Of a stretch of DNA of 64,000 nt, positions 11,304 through 23,108 are shown piece after piece. Below the pieces are notes generated by a model that saw only the letters and a list, made by a program, of their open reading frames with translations, was not told where the DNA came from and searched no databases. Source of the DNA: Semisulcospira habei (lineage: Eukaryota > Mollusca > Gastropoda > Semisulcospiridae); assembly GCA_036245525.1 (NCBI GenBank), contig BTPG01000007.1:122418375-122482374 (forward strand), given 5' to 3'. How positions within the stretch are numbered: position 1 is the stretch's first letter; every line of letters starts with the position of its first letter. The translations under genes and the position numbers were made by a program.

Positions 11304-11443
11304 CGTATGTGTGCCTGCTTGTGTACGTGGGTGCCTGCTCATGTGTATGCGTGCGTGCGTATGTGCGTGTGCGTGTGCGTGCTTGCGTGCTTGCGTGTTG
11401 TGCGTGCGTGCTTATGTACGTGCGTGCGTTTTTGTATGTGTAT

Positions 11444-11528
<85 letters not shown>

Positions 11529-11586
11529 ACACATGTGTATGAGTGCGTGCGTACGTGTATGGTGCCTGTGTGTGTGCGTGTGTGTG
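11228..11586. repeat. (GT)n compound microsatellite
   Basis: Two long GT blocks (about 11235-11298 and 11445-11525) joined by a degenerate GTGC/GTAT stretch. Confidence 0.97.
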
Positions 11587-11960
11587 CTTATTGAAAGGCA
11601 GTGAGTCACTGTTAGAAACACAGGGGCAGGGAAACAATGTCTTTTCTGCAAACAGTTTAGTGCTTTTGACTCGCTCCGAGCGTCTACAGATGCTCTGAGC
11701 TAGTCAAGGGCTCGAAACTCTTCACATAAAATCTTCTGTTCCCTCTCTCTCTGTGTCAGAAGGCTTAACTGGTATAAATGTCATTGCCCTGTGTCGCTAG
11801 CTACGGTAAAGTGGCTTGAACAATCGAAAGATACGCCCCAAAAGTACGCATATATATATATATATATATATAGTCCAAACTTGGCTTTAGATATGACGCT
11901 TCGTGATAAACAAAACCAGGAAGTGGTTATATTCAGTCCCGCAGCCAGTTTCTAATATCT
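11587..11960. other. Intergenic, nothing recognised except (AT)11
   Basis: A short (AT)n run at 11849-11872. Nothing else recognised. Confidence 0.5.
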
Positions 11961-12027
11961 GCATGAGACATATATTCTCATGAGCCCCTGCAGTCACACG
12001 TGCTCATGAGAATCTATGCCTCTTGTG
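11961..12027. repeat. Family B hairpin
   Basis: GCATGAGACATATATTCTCA with its complement around CCCCTGCAG. The centre is more degraded than in other copies. Confidence 0.75.
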
Positions 12028-12685
<658 letters not shown>

Positions 12686-12833
12686 AGTGCATACATGCGT
12701 CAGTGTGTGGTATGTGTATGTTTACATGTCTATGTCATTTATGTAGTAGATGTAGCAACGGCAAGTTTGAAAACTGGTCCTGTTACCAATAACTTCTACC
12801 GTTGGAAAATAAAGGTTCATTGTTCATTGTTCA

Positions 12834-13365
<532 letters not shown>

Positions 13366-13455
13366 CTAAGGTCCTCGGGCCGACGTAGGCCGCAATGGGC
13401 CCGCGCACAGCTGTGCGCGGGTCCACTGCGGCCGACTTCGGCCCCAAGACCTTAG
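13366..13455. repeat. GC-rich hairpin MITE (family C)
   Basis: CTAAGGTCCTCGGGCCGACG and its near complement flank a GGGCCCGCGCACAGCTGTGC-type centre. The family differs from A and B in its ends and high GC content. Confidence 0.85.
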
Positions 13456-13717
13456 TCCGTAATCACGCGCTCTCTTTGCTCACTGCGCTTTTTAGCCTCT
13501 CGCGCTCGGCGCTCGAGAGCGGTCTAGTTTGGGGGAACTGGCAACGTCGGGATTATGACCAATGAAATAACACAGTACATAAATAAGCACGCTCACTGTT
13601 GAGTACTTGTCATTTGGAAGGATGTTCATCCTTTGATCGTTTGCATTTGCACGTAGCTGTCACACTTTTTATATGAGTTGTATTACATATGCAACTGTAA
13701 CTGTTTCAGGTAGGACT

Positions 13718-14665
13718 ATGGCTTCCGCATGCAACAATAAACCACTCAAGGACACAAACAAAATGCTGGTATTTGTTTGTCCTCTTTGCTGGGATATTTT
13801 CACGAAACCAAAGCTGCTGCCGTGTTTTCACACGTTCTGTGAACACTGTCTTAAGACCCTCGCATCCAGACACAATACCGGCACTTTCCCCTGTCCATCA
13901 TGCCGCGCGGAGACTACAGTGCCCCCTGGCGGGGTGTTGGAATTCCAGACCAACTTCTACATCGACCCTGAAGATCTTGAGCGGGCGCGTGACGGTACCG
14001 TGTGTATAAAGCACCTGGAGTACCAACTGGACTTTTACTGTGTGGAATGTAACCTGCCCATCTGTCTGAAGTGTAAGATGACGAAACACGAGAGGCACGA
14101 GACACAGGACCTGAGTGAAGCGGCCGTCTGTATCAAGGGTCACCTCGCCCGGGACAAGAGTCGGTTGGAGCGCTGTGTGGGGGACGTGCAGAAACACATG
14201 GAGCTGGCCACACAAGAGCAACAGGCGGTGAAGGACAAACACGTCGAGCTAGCAACCCACATCCGGGACAGACAGGCCACACTCAAGGCGGCAGTCGACA
14301 AGTACACGGACGACGCGCTGGCCTCGCTAGACAAAGTCACCGCTGACATCTCGCACACGCTCCAGGCGGACCTGCACTGTCTGCAGCAAAACCTGCAGGA
14401 GCTGACCAAGCTACAACAGCGGGTGCAGGAGGCTCTGGACAGCGGAGCGGGCTCTGAGCTGGTGACTGTGGCCAGAGAGATGAGATGCGGACGTGGCAGC
14501 GAGGAAGCCGTGCAGAGGCTGACGACGAAACAGATGACGACCGTCTGCCGCCCTGAACTCCATTTTACTGCTACAATGGATGCCACGTTAGAGCGGATGC
14601 GTGACTACATGGGTAGTGCTGCTGCGGAATTTCCTGCAGTAAGTTGTTACCCAAAGGACAAATGA
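13718..14665 (+). CDS. TRIM-like protein, C-terminally truncated, 315 aa
   Basis: Start chosen at the ATG of 13718 because a splice acceptor (CTGTTTCAG, AG at 13708-13709) lies just upstream, as in the paralogue at 32517. The apparent upstream ATG at 13673 would be in the intron. A RING (CPLCWDIF, CFHTFCEHC, CPSC), a B-box (C-x2-H ... H-x2-H) and a long coiled coil are intact and very close to the 32517 gene. Similarity stops just after DYMGSAA. The last residues are unrelated and a TGA follows at 14663-14665, where a family C hairpin starts. The NHL-like region is lost. It could be a pseudogene or a short, possibly dominant-interfering, TRIM; the open frame is clean. Confidence 0.75.
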   Translation: MASACNNKPLKDTNKMLVFVCPLCWDIFTKPKLLPCFHTFCEHCLKTLASRHNTGTFPCPSCRAETTVPPGGVLEFQTNFYIDPEDLERARDGTVCIKHLEYQLDFYCVECNLPICLKCKMTKHERHETQDLSEAAVCIKGHLARDKSRLERCVGDVQKHMELATQEQQAVKDKHVELATHIRDRQATLKAAVDKYTDDALASLDKVTADISHTLQADLHCLQQNLQELTKLQQRVQEALDSGAGSELVTVAREMRCGRGSEEAVQRLTTKQMTTVCRPELHFTATMDATLERMRDYMGSAAAEFPAVSCYPKDK

Positions 14666-14757
14666 CCATAGGGCCGACATCGGTCGCCGGTGGCCCGCTC
14701 ACACCCGTGCGTCGGCCAACGGCGGCCGACGTCTGTCCGATAGCCTTTGCGCACTGA
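14655..14757. repeat. Family C hairpin at the broken end of the TRIM gene
   Basis: GGGCCGACATCGGTCGCC on the left and GGCGGCCGACGTCTGTCCGA on the right form imperfect arms. The hairpin begins within the truncated reading frame's last codons. Confidence 0.75.
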
Positions 14758-15499
14758 GAAAGTTGTAAATAAAATGTATTCTAGCGGTTCCGACTTCGAG
14801 AAAACCCTTCAGTAAGTTAGTGACCTGAGTTACGATATACGTTTCTCGTATGATTCTTTCGTGCCGCTCCGTCGTTTACTTGGTGTACTGTTTTGTTGTT
14901 ATTGGTTGGTTCTTTGGTTGGTTTGCATTTAAATTTTGTCTGTTTGTTTGCTTGTTTCTTTATTTGTTTGTAGTTATTGTTGATGTTTTTTTCTGTCGTT
15001 CATTCTTCCTTAAGTCACCATCTTCATGTGAGCTTGAATGTATCTTCGTGGGTCCTTGACACCAAGTGAATGTCACGTCTTCGTCTTGTATTGTGTTTGT
15101 ATCCAGAGTGAATGCGTGTGTGTCACCTGTGCATGCGTGTTGGGTTCAGTTCGCGGTGGTTTGAGCCGAATCGCATAATTGGGTAAAGCGCCTATATAAT
15201 GACAGGTATTATTATTGTTATCTATAAACGTTCATCTGTGTAATTGACAGTAGAAATACACGCTGCCGGAGCAGTACAGTCCTTGCTTACAGGGAGTCCA
15301 GATAAAGTATTGATTGGTTAGTTTGGGCTTTAACGTCCGAGGCACCGATGTGATAGTAGGAGGCTCTGACGGCCGGCTTATGGAGGACGAGGAAATCTGT
15401 TGCCTCTGGAGTACGACCTGAACACTGATCAGTTTAGGCGCACTGAAACTGTACCACTTTGATTTACCAGGACCTTTCAACGAACATGCTATAAAACAA
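14758..15499. other. Intergenic, nothing recognised
   Basis: T/G-rich sequence followed by a stretch containing TTTGGGCTTTAACGTCC near 15328. A distantly similar phrase (GGGTTTAACGCC) occurs at 60278, possibly an old dispersed repeat. No gene. Confidence 0.4.
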
Positions 15500-15629
15500 A
15501 CCCGTCTTTTTTCCCTGGATTGCGAGTCCAGCTACAAGGCCGGGACGGGGACTCCAACCCACGACCTGGCGGTTCTCTTTGCTCTCTTTCCCTCCGACGC
15601 TTAACCGCCTGTGCTATTTCGGACTCCCC
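15500..15629 (-). repeat. tRNA-derived SINE, probable
   Basis: On the minus strand the sequence starts GGGGAGTCCG and has an A-box-like TAGCACAGGCGGTTAAGCG (15599-15617) and a B-box-like GGGTTGGAGTCCCC (15547-15560). The spacing fits a Pol III promoter. It is not a functional tRNA because a cloverleaf cannot be drawn. The 3' limit is uncertain. Confidence 0.55.
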
Positions 15630-15837
15630 AGAGCACGTATAAAAGTATAATATTATTCATACCAATCCCTTGGCATTTTGTGGGGTGGATTATCCTTGTC
15701 TCATCTACCCAGCAACCTTTGATTTACTTAGCAACAAAAATTGTCTACGTTGATCTGAACCAAATTCGAGGCAAAACAGGTTATAGGGTGGTTGTCTCGT
15801 GAAGTATCGGGTTGGTATGAGCGATAATTACCCATTG

Positions 15838-15873
15838 CGCAAAGGCCATCGGGCCGAGATAGGCCGCCGTTAA
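15838..15873 (+). repeat. Half copy of family C hairpin
   Basis: GCAAAGGCCATCGGGCCGAG followed by AGGCCGCCGTT matches one arm of 17815-17910. The other arm is missing. Confidence 0.65.
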
Positions 15874-15965
15874 CATACTGCAGAGTAAGTCCAGTTTGAA
15901 GGCAGTTTGGTCATATTCCAGCCCTCAAAAATACTAAGTAGAAGGAGGCACTTGACATAAACTGC

Positions 15966-16185
15966 TTAACTCATTCAGCCCGACTGCCGTATTTCCCAAA
16001 TTTTGGAGGCGTCATCTAATGACTACACACCAGTTGCAGGAGATGGATCGACAATGATAATTCAATGGCAGTGCCAGATCAGTTTGGCGCCGAGAGGCGC
16101 CAAGCTAATCTGGCACTACCTATACCCTTGAATTATCATGGTCGATCCATCTCCTGATGTAGTGCATCAGGGCTGAATGGGTTAA
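15966..16185. repeat. Palindromic MITE, family A, complete
   Basis: Starts TTAACTCATTCAGCCC and ends GGGCTGAATGGGTTAA. The core AGTGCCAGATCAGTTTGGCG and complement flank GAGAGGCGCC. Confidence 0.9.
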
Positions 16186-16341
16186 GCAATAGGGCTCTCG
16201 TGGAGTACAGAAAAATTGTTCACGTCGCATGTTAAACCTCGGCGAATCTCGCATTGTGAACCCAGTCAAATGACGTACTCGGTGAACAAGTGTCCTGTAA
16301 TCAACTCTAACCCCATTGTTTAAGCATTATTTATGTTGCAG

Positions 16342-17280
16342 GTGAAACCGCCATTACCCCCGCGTCCTTCCTACATGCTGGCCTGGCGGTACAGGCTACA
16401 AACACCTCCGACGAACGTCACACCAGAAACACCTGTATGGGGCGACACATCAGAAATTACTGTAGCGAACGGCTCATCAAGCGACACATCAGAAACTCCT
16501 GTAATGGACGGCACATCAGACGACACATCAAACGACACATCAGAAACTTTTCTAACGCACGACACATCAGAAATTAATATTGCAAACGACTCATCAAACG
16601 ACACATCAGAAACTCCTGTAATTGACGACACATCAGACGGCACATCAGACGACACACCAGAAACTCCTGTAACGCACGACACATCAGAAGCACCCGTAAC
16701 GGACGACACACCAGAAAATACCTTAACGGTCGACACATCCGAAACTCGTGTAACGGGCGACACATCAGAAACTCCTGTAACGGACGACACATCAGAAACT
16801 CCTGTAACGGACGACACAATAGAAACACCTCTAACGGACGACACACCAGAAACTCCTGTAACGGACGACACACCAGAAATGCCTGTAACGGACGAAACAT
16901 CAGAATCTCCTGTAACGAACGACACATCAGAAACTCCTGTAACTGACGACACACCAGAAACACCTGTAACGGACGACACATCAGAAACTCTTATAACGGA
17001 CGACACACCAGAAACACCTGTAACGGACGACACATCAGAAACTCCTGTAACGGACGACACATCAGAAACACCTGTAACGGACGACACATCAGAAACTCCT
17101 GTAACGGACGACACACCAGAAACATCTGTAACGAACGACACATCAGAAACTCCTGTAACGGACGACACATCAGAAGCACCTGTAACGAACAACACACTAG
17201 AAAATACCGTAACGTGCGACACATCAGAAACTCTAATAACGCACGACACATCAGAAGCACCTGTAACGGACGATACATAA
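16342..17280 (+). CDS. Exon coding Thr/Asp/Pro/Glu-rich 9-residue repeats
   Basis: An acceptor (TTATGTTGCAG, AG at 16340-16341) precedes an exon starting VKPPLPPRP. The exon at 36580 begins the same way. From about 16430 the frame consists of a repeating DTSETPVTD-type unit of 27 bases. Composition (T, S, D, E, P, no Cys) suggests a disordered, possibly O-glycosylated extracellular or mucin-like segment; function unknown. The frame stops at 17278-17280 where TCA has become TAA, and a second TCA-to-TAA change lies at about 17331-17333, so the ancestral exon ran to about 17520. No signal peptide is visible because upstream exons were not found. Confidence 0.55.
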   Translation: MKPPLPPRPSYMLAWRYRLQTPPTNVTPETPVWGDTSEITVANGSSSDTSETPVMDGTSDDTSNDTSETFLTHDTSEINIANDSSNDTSETPVIDDTSDGTSDDTPETPVTHDTSEAPVTDDTPENTLTVDTSETRVTGDTSETPVTDDTSETPVTDDTIETPLTDDTPETPVTDDTPEMPVTDETSESPVTNDTSETPVTDDTPETPVTDDTSETLITDDTPETPVTDDTSETPVTDDTSETPVTDDTSETPVTDDTPETSVTNDTSETPVTDDTSEAPVTNNTLENTVTCDTSETLITHDTSEAPVTDDT

Positions 17281-17520
17281 GAAACTCCTGTAATGCACGA
17301 CACAGCAGAAGCACCTGTAACGGACGACACATAAGAAAATATCGTAACTTGCGACACATCAGAAACACCTATGATAAACGACACACCAGAAAAATCTTTG
17401 ACAAACGACACACCATAAGCACCTGTAACAACGACACATCAGAAACACCTGCAATGAACGACACATCGGAAACACCTGCAAAAAACGACACACCAGAAAC
17501 GCCTCTGAGGAGCAAATCTT
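16430..17520 (+). repeat. 27-bp minisatellite
   Basis: About 40 units close to GACACATCAGAAACTCCTGT plus AACGGAC. A multiple of three keeps the sense frame. The minus-strand frame at 16371-17411 is a shadow of the same periodicity. Confidence 0.9.
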
Positions 17521-17814
17521 CAAAACTCCACATGTTTTGAGTCCTGTAGTCGTACCATTTTATATATGTGTGGCTGCGATCATGGGAACACAAAGTGTGA
17601 CATGCATGACAAAATATAAATGTGCTTATAAATAAGTTATTGTTTGGGATTGTGTTTGGGCGTTATACACTGAACTAATAATTACATTCCTGTGCGATTA
17701 TTGTCTTGACTTTGAGGGGTTTTTAATGACCGGAGGTTGACTACGGTGTCGCAAGACGTGGTGACACTAATTCAAGTTCACAGTTCTTAAGTGTAAATAT
17801 GTAGACCTACTTCC
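17521..17814. other. Intergenic, nothing recognised
   Basis: No gene or repeat identified. Confidence 0.5.
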
Positions 17815-17910
17815 CGCAAAAGCCCATCGAGCCGACGTCTGCTGCCGTTGGCCCGCGCACGGCCGTGCGCGGGCCAACGGCAGTAGACATCGGCCCGATG
17901 GCCTTTTGCA
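17815..17910. repeat. Family C hairpin, near perfect
   Basis: GCAAAAGCCCATCGAGCCGA pairs with the matching right arm around GCCCGCGCACGGCCGTGCGC. It is the best preserved family C copy. Confidence 0.9.
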
Positions 17911-18175
17911 CATTATTTGGGTTTCACAACTGTTAACGTTACTGAACATTTACAACAAAACAGGGAGAAAAAATATAACACCGTTGTAGGCGGAAGCAGG
18001 TAAAATGAAACGTTTCCTTGTCGCTATAGAATGATGTTTTTTCAAAAATGATGTAATAGGAACAAATCGCTGTGATTTGAAGGCACATAAAAAACACAAT
18101 ATGTTTTTGCGCTGAGAAACAAAACTGCGTTTTCCAAAGTAGGATCCGCATATAACTAGGACACACACAAAAACG

Positions 18176-18178
<3 letters not shown>
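17911..18178. other. Intergenic, nothing recognised
   Basis: AT-rich, no gene. Confidence 0.4.
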
Positions 18179-18215
<37 letters not shown>

Positions 18216-18335
18216 ACACAAACACGATAACTCAGAACACGAAACGAAGCCTATAGGCAATTAACGTTACTTCAAGGTATCAATACAACAATGATGTTTT
18301 TTGTTTGTTTGTTTGTTTGTTTGTTTGTTTGTTTT
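18179..18335. repeat. (CA)n and (TTTG)n microsatellites
   Basis: CA repeats at 18179-18212 and TTTG repeats at about 18299-18333, followed by a G-rich tract at 18358-18388. Confidence 0.9.
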
Positions 18336-18540
18336 TTGGTTGTTGTTTTGTTTTTATGGGGGGAGGTGCGGGGGAAGGGGGGGGGGCTTCTTTTTGTATT
18401 TTCAGCCAGATAGTAGATTACAATGAAGCCCGTTTAGGTCACACTTGTTACCTCCATGTTGCCATGCTTTCAGCGACGATTTATTTCCGTTAAGTCGATT
18501 GCAAGCCAGTAAAGGACTATAATTTTCCACTTATCTCAGT

Positions 18541-18730
18541 TTAACCCGTTAACTGCCGGGACAAAGGCAATGCTACCTAGCTGCAAGAGATATAAATCCT
18601 CATGAGCCACCGCAGTCGCGGGGGCTCATGACGATTTATGTCTCTTGTTAGTTCTATGTTTTGTACGCCTATTTTGGTCTCAATTAATGAGTGTTTTTCA
18701 CATGTCGGTCATTGTAGAGTTGCGTCAGAC
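18541..18730. repeat. Family B hairpin with TTAACC end
   Basis: The outer end TTAACCCGTTAACTGCCG leads to the hairpin core at 18583-18648 (CTCATGAG arms around CCGCAGTCGCGG). The downstream part (GTCAGACGCA) is similar to 59099-59325, where both ends are seen. Confidence 0.75.
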
Positions 18731-18798
18731 GCATTCTTCTTCTTCTTCATTTCCCTTTTTTTTTGTCCCTATAGCACCGAAGTGATCAGAGACTAACT

Positions 18799-20962
18799 TA
18801 TTTACCTTAGTTGACAAGGACAAGAAGAAGAGCTCTTCCAAACCCAGGTGGGAGGCAGATTTGCAGCCTTGGTTACTTTGGACTGTGACGTAGACACCCT
18901 TGCTGGAAATATAAAAGAGGTGTTACTTTCTACAGCAGAAGAAGTGCTGGGGAAGCAGAGGAAGCGCAAACAGCCCTGGGTCACCGATGACATCCTCGAT
19001 CTCTGTGATGAGAGGAGAGCCTGGAAGAAAAAGAGAGGCCAAGACCTCACATCAGCAAACAAGTACAGACTTGTCAACAAGAAGATCAGGAAGAGGATGA
19101 AAGAAGCCAAAGAAGATTGGATTGAAGACCAGTGTTGTAGCGTGGAAGAGGGCATGGCAAACGGCAACAGCAAGAAGGCTTATGAAACGCTAAGGACCCT
19201 CACCAAGACTCAACAGCGAACAGCCACAGTCATCGAAGACAGCAGCGGCCAACTCCTTACGGAAAACACTGCTGTACTAAACAGATGGACTGAGTACTGC
19301 CGAGACTTGTATAACTACAAGGCTGAGCCAGACACCAGCATCCTCCAAAACAACCAGGCTGGGGCCAGGAAGGCTGAAGACCTGCCAGTGTTAGCTGAAG
19401 AGGTGGAAGCAGCCGTACGCGGCCTGAAGGGAGGAAAGTCTCCAGGTGTAGACAACGTACCTGCTGAACTGTTGAAACATGGAGGAGAAGTAACAACGAA
19501 GGTCCTCACTACACTCTGTCAAAAGATCTGGGAGCAAAAGAAATGGCCAGTAGAATGGACACAGTCTCTAGTGATCCCGCTCCCCAAGAAAGGAAACCTG
19601 AAACAGTGCCAAAACTACAGAACTATCAGTCTGATAAGTCACCCTAGCAAAGTAATGCTTAGAATCATTCTCAACCGCCTCAAAACTTTCGCCGAGGAAC
19701 TGCTGGCAGAAGAACAGGCTGGCTTCAGAGTTGGAAGAAGCACTGTAGAGCAGATTTTCAACTGCCGCGTCCTGATCGAGAAACATCTGCAGCATCAGCG
19801 CGAACTCTACCACAACTTCATTGATTTCAGGAAAGCATTTGACCGCGTCTGGCACGACGGACTCTGGCAAGTCATGAGATCGTTCAACATAGAGGAGGGA
19901 CTGATCCAAATGATAGAAGCGCTTTACAAGAACGCCTGCAGCGCGGTTCTACTTAACAATCAGTCAGGCGAGTTCTTCAGGACGACGATCGGTGTCCGTC
20001 AAGGATGCCTGCTCTCTCCTGTCCTTTTCAACATATTCCTGGAGAAGATCATGCAGGAAACCCTCCACGACCACCATACTTCAATCTCTATTGGTGGCAG
20101 ATCCCTGTGCAATCTTCGATTCGCAGACGACATTGACCTCATGGCAGGCAGCAATAGTGAGCTCCAAAACCTGACAGACAAACTTTCAAGTAGCGCAGGG
20201 TCTTATGGCATGGAGATCAGTACGGATAAAAGCAAAGTGATGATCAACACCACAAGCGACAGCAGCAGCAACATTCACATGAACGGCCAGAAGCTAGAAG
20301 AGGTCAATAGCTTCAAGTACTTGGGAGCCACCCTGTCCAAAGACGGTAGTTGCATAGCAGAGATCCGTATCAGGATCAGCAACAGCAACATCCGCAATGG
20401 CCAGGCTGGACAGGATATGGCGAAGTAACTCCATCAGCTTCACCATCAAGTACAGGCTTTACAAGTCCCTCGTAGTGTCTATTCTACTCTACGGCTGTGA
20501 GACTTGGACACTGCTTGCAGACTCAGAAAAGAAAATCCAGGCCTTTGAGAACAAGTGCCTGAGGAAGTTGCTCCGCATCTCGTACCGCGAGCACAAGACC
20601 AACGAATATGTACGGAGCATCGTCACTTCCCTGGTGGGCCCACATGAACCCCTTCTGGCAACCGTGAAACGGCGCAAGCTTGCTTGGTTTGGCCACGTGA
20701 CCCGACACAACACCTTGTCCAAGACTATCCTCCAAGGCACTCTCGAAGGAAGTCGTCGGCGAGGTCGTCAGAGAAAGAGTTGGGTCGCAAACATAAAAGA
20801 ATGGACCGAACTCGAGATGCCAGACTTGCTTGCCACCGCCCAAAATAGAACTCAGTGGAGAGCACTGTCTGTTGCTGCTGCCTTTCAGTCCCCCCAACGC
20901 CCAGTTCGGGCAAGGGACTGATGATGATGATGATGATGATGACAAGGACAACAATAAAAAGG
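18799..20962 (+). mobile_element. 5'-truncated RTE-like LINE
   Basis: ORF2 fragment without the endonuclease domain, ending in a (TGATGA)n-type simple repeat tail (20921-20941). Such short tandem 3' tails are typical of RTE elements. Confidence 0.85.
18812..20921 (+). pseudogene. RTE-like reverse transcriptase, truncated and frameshifted
   Basis: The pre-RT region EELFQTQVGGRFAAL leads into a helical linker and an RT domain with PLPKKGN, EQAGFR.GRST, FIDFRKAFD, RQGCLLSP and the catalytic LRFADDIDLM. Near 20375-20400 the homology moves to the next frame, which runs to 20921 with ILLYGCETWTL, the C-terminal KCLRKLLRISY block and a GRRRGRQRKSWV tail. This is the usual end of RTE ORF2. The apparent start at 18848 is GTG and only reflects truncation; an upstream in-frame stop lies at about 18810. 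Non-functional. Confidence 0.9.
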
Positions 20963-21146
20963 AAATTTTCATTACTTTTGTTAAGTATACCACACTATCT
21001 GTTCACATTTAATATCCAACAAGGTCCTTTTATAGGGAAGAAAATATCATTTATTTTCATATTTAAAATCAGGGTTAAGATTCAGGACCACCTATGTATA
21101 AAAACAAAAGGTTTAAGAATTCGTATTTTAAATCTATATATGTACA

Positions 21147-22290
21147 TCAATTATGATTCCACAAGGGTCCGTCCTGGGCCCGGTCCTTTTCACACTCTAC
21201 ACCTCTCCTCTGTCCAACATCATCCAGTCTCACCGCATACACCACCACCTCTATGCTGACGACTCACAACTGCTAGACAAAGACAAACTCGACAACACTC
21301 AGTCACTACTGACTCGCACGGCTGACTGCTACGAAGACGTGAAAAACTGGATGACAGCAAACAAGCTAAATCTGAACGACGACAAAACGGAAGCCATGCT
21401 GGTAGGCACTCGCCAGAAACTCTCCCAGCTCCCTCCCTCTCTCCACCTTCAACTCGATAGCACCCCCATCTCCCTCTCTGACTCGGCCAAGAACCTCGGA
21501 GTTATCCTCGATTCCTCTCTGTCCATGACCGGCTTCGTCTCCGCCACGGCCCAGGCATGCTATTTCCACCTCCGCCGCCATCAGTCAGATCAGAAAATAC
21601 CTCACTACCGAAGCTGCCACCAAACTTGCTGTCTCTCTCATCTTATCTCGCATCGACTACTGCAACTCTCTCCTTTCCGGCCTCCCTCACTCCACCATTT
21701 TCACTCTCCAACGCGTTCAGAACAATGCTGCCCGCCTCGTCCTCAGAAAGAAAAAATCCGACCACGTCACACCCCTGCTCAAACTCCTTCACTGGCTCCC
21801 CATCCCCCAACGCATCCAATACAAAATTCTGTCTCTCTGCTACAAATCCCTGAACAACTGCGCTCCTGCCTATCTCTCCAACTTACTTCACCCCTACACA
21901 CCTTCCCGCTCCCTCTGCTCTGCCTCTGACCCTCTCCGCCTCCATATCCCTCGCACCAAACTTAACACTTTCGGCCCCCGCTCCTTCTCCGTCCACGGTC
22001 CATCCACCTGGAACACTCTCCCACTCTCTCTCCGTCAGAAACACTCTCTCTCTCCTCCTTCCAGTCCGCCCTCAAAACTCACCTCTTTCAACAGTTTTAG
22101 CACTATATCACCACACTCCCCACCCCAAGCTGACCGTCGTAATGTATTCCACTGTTTGTGTACGCGAATCATTGTTTAAAGCGTGCGCATGCGTGCGAGA
22201 GTTGTGAGTGCGCGCTTAGAGTTATAATTATTATAAGATAAGCGCATTATAAATACCGTAATTATTATTAATTATTATTATTATTATGAT
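21147..22290 (+). pseudogene. CR1/L2-like LINE reverse transcriptase fragment
   Basis: Starts in mid-RT with [19 protein letters not shown], followed by the catalytic YADDSQLL and [10 protein letters not shown]. Around 21555-21590 the homology shifts frame and continues with [23 protein letters not shown] and [12 protein letters not shown] to about 22100. The tail is (ATT)n at 22260-22290, as in L2-type elements. The 5' two thirds are missing. Confidence 0.85.
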
Positions 22291-22904
22291 TACAAAAAAG
22301 TTTTTAAAAAATTTAAGTGTTCTCAGTAAAAGTTTGTTTATCTTTCTTTATCTATGAATTGGGTAGTAGCTGAGTAGCAGAGGGGTAGACGCGCCTTCAT
22401 CGCTGACTGACTAAATCCAATTTCCCGTCCCCCCGAAACTACTGTCTATGGGAGACTAGCTGGTTTGAAAAAAAAAGGTTATCTTTTTAATTTAACCGAG
22501 ATCCTGGTCTGGGCTGGACCTGCTGCCTCACTGTTTAGCGTCAGACGCAAAATTCGTGACCACTGATGGCGTGATCATTCGGTGCAAGCACGCTATATAG
22601 GTCTACATAAAGACTACCCTGAGAACCGAGCGGTAGCCTGGCCCTTTGAACATTTAAGTAGCTAGTTGTGTGGGTCAGACTTGTGCTTCGCGTGTTTCGA
22701 CGGGTCAGCTTACAACAGAGACCCTTGTACTATTATTAGATGTATTACGAGTTAAGCTTTGCCGGTGATCCGGTCAGAGAGGTCAACGTCGGAGGTAAGA
22801 GTCGAGGGCTTAATATACCCCGAGACTCTTTCCTATGACATTAACCCCCCTGATCGGACCCGAGAGGCGACAACAACCACTGGCAAAGCCTAAAGCTACA
22901 TACC
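22291..22904. other. Intergenic, nothing recognised
   Basis: No gene. The phrase GCGTCAGACGCA near 22540 resembles the flank of family B MITEs (18725, 59290). Confidence 0.4.
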
Positions 22905-23108
22905 ATAAGCACGAATCCGATACGAATACGATCCAAACCCGATGCGGTGATGCAATTTTCCTTTTAAAAAATGCGTCATTTTCGTTCGAAGCCAGATGCG
23001 ATATCGTGTATCGCATCGGGCACACAAACATGAAAAGGTCGTGCGCTTTTTTTCTGTTTCGGACCCGCTTCGGATTCGGATCGGTTTCGCATCGGATTCG
23101 TGTTTATG
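22905..23108. repeat. Imperfect palindrome, MITE-like (about 204 bp)
   Basis: CATAAGCACGAATCCGATAC at the left is answered by ATCGGATTCGTGTTTATG at the right. The inner CGATCC.AACCCGATGCGG and complement extend the arms. The centre contains GCGATATCG. No coding potential. Confidence 0.75.

Noticed and set aside
15500..15629. Functional tRNA gene
   Set aside because: A- and B-box-like sequences exist, but no cloverleaf or anticodon arm can be drawn; SINE is more likely.
16371..17411. 346-codon minus-strand frame over the minisatellite
   Set aside because: Its DVSSVTGVS periodicity is the complement of the plus-strand repeat. The plus strand has the acceptor and the shared exon start.
16430..17520. 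CRISPR array
   Set aside because: Contiguous 27-bp units without spacers, coding and eukaryotic in context.
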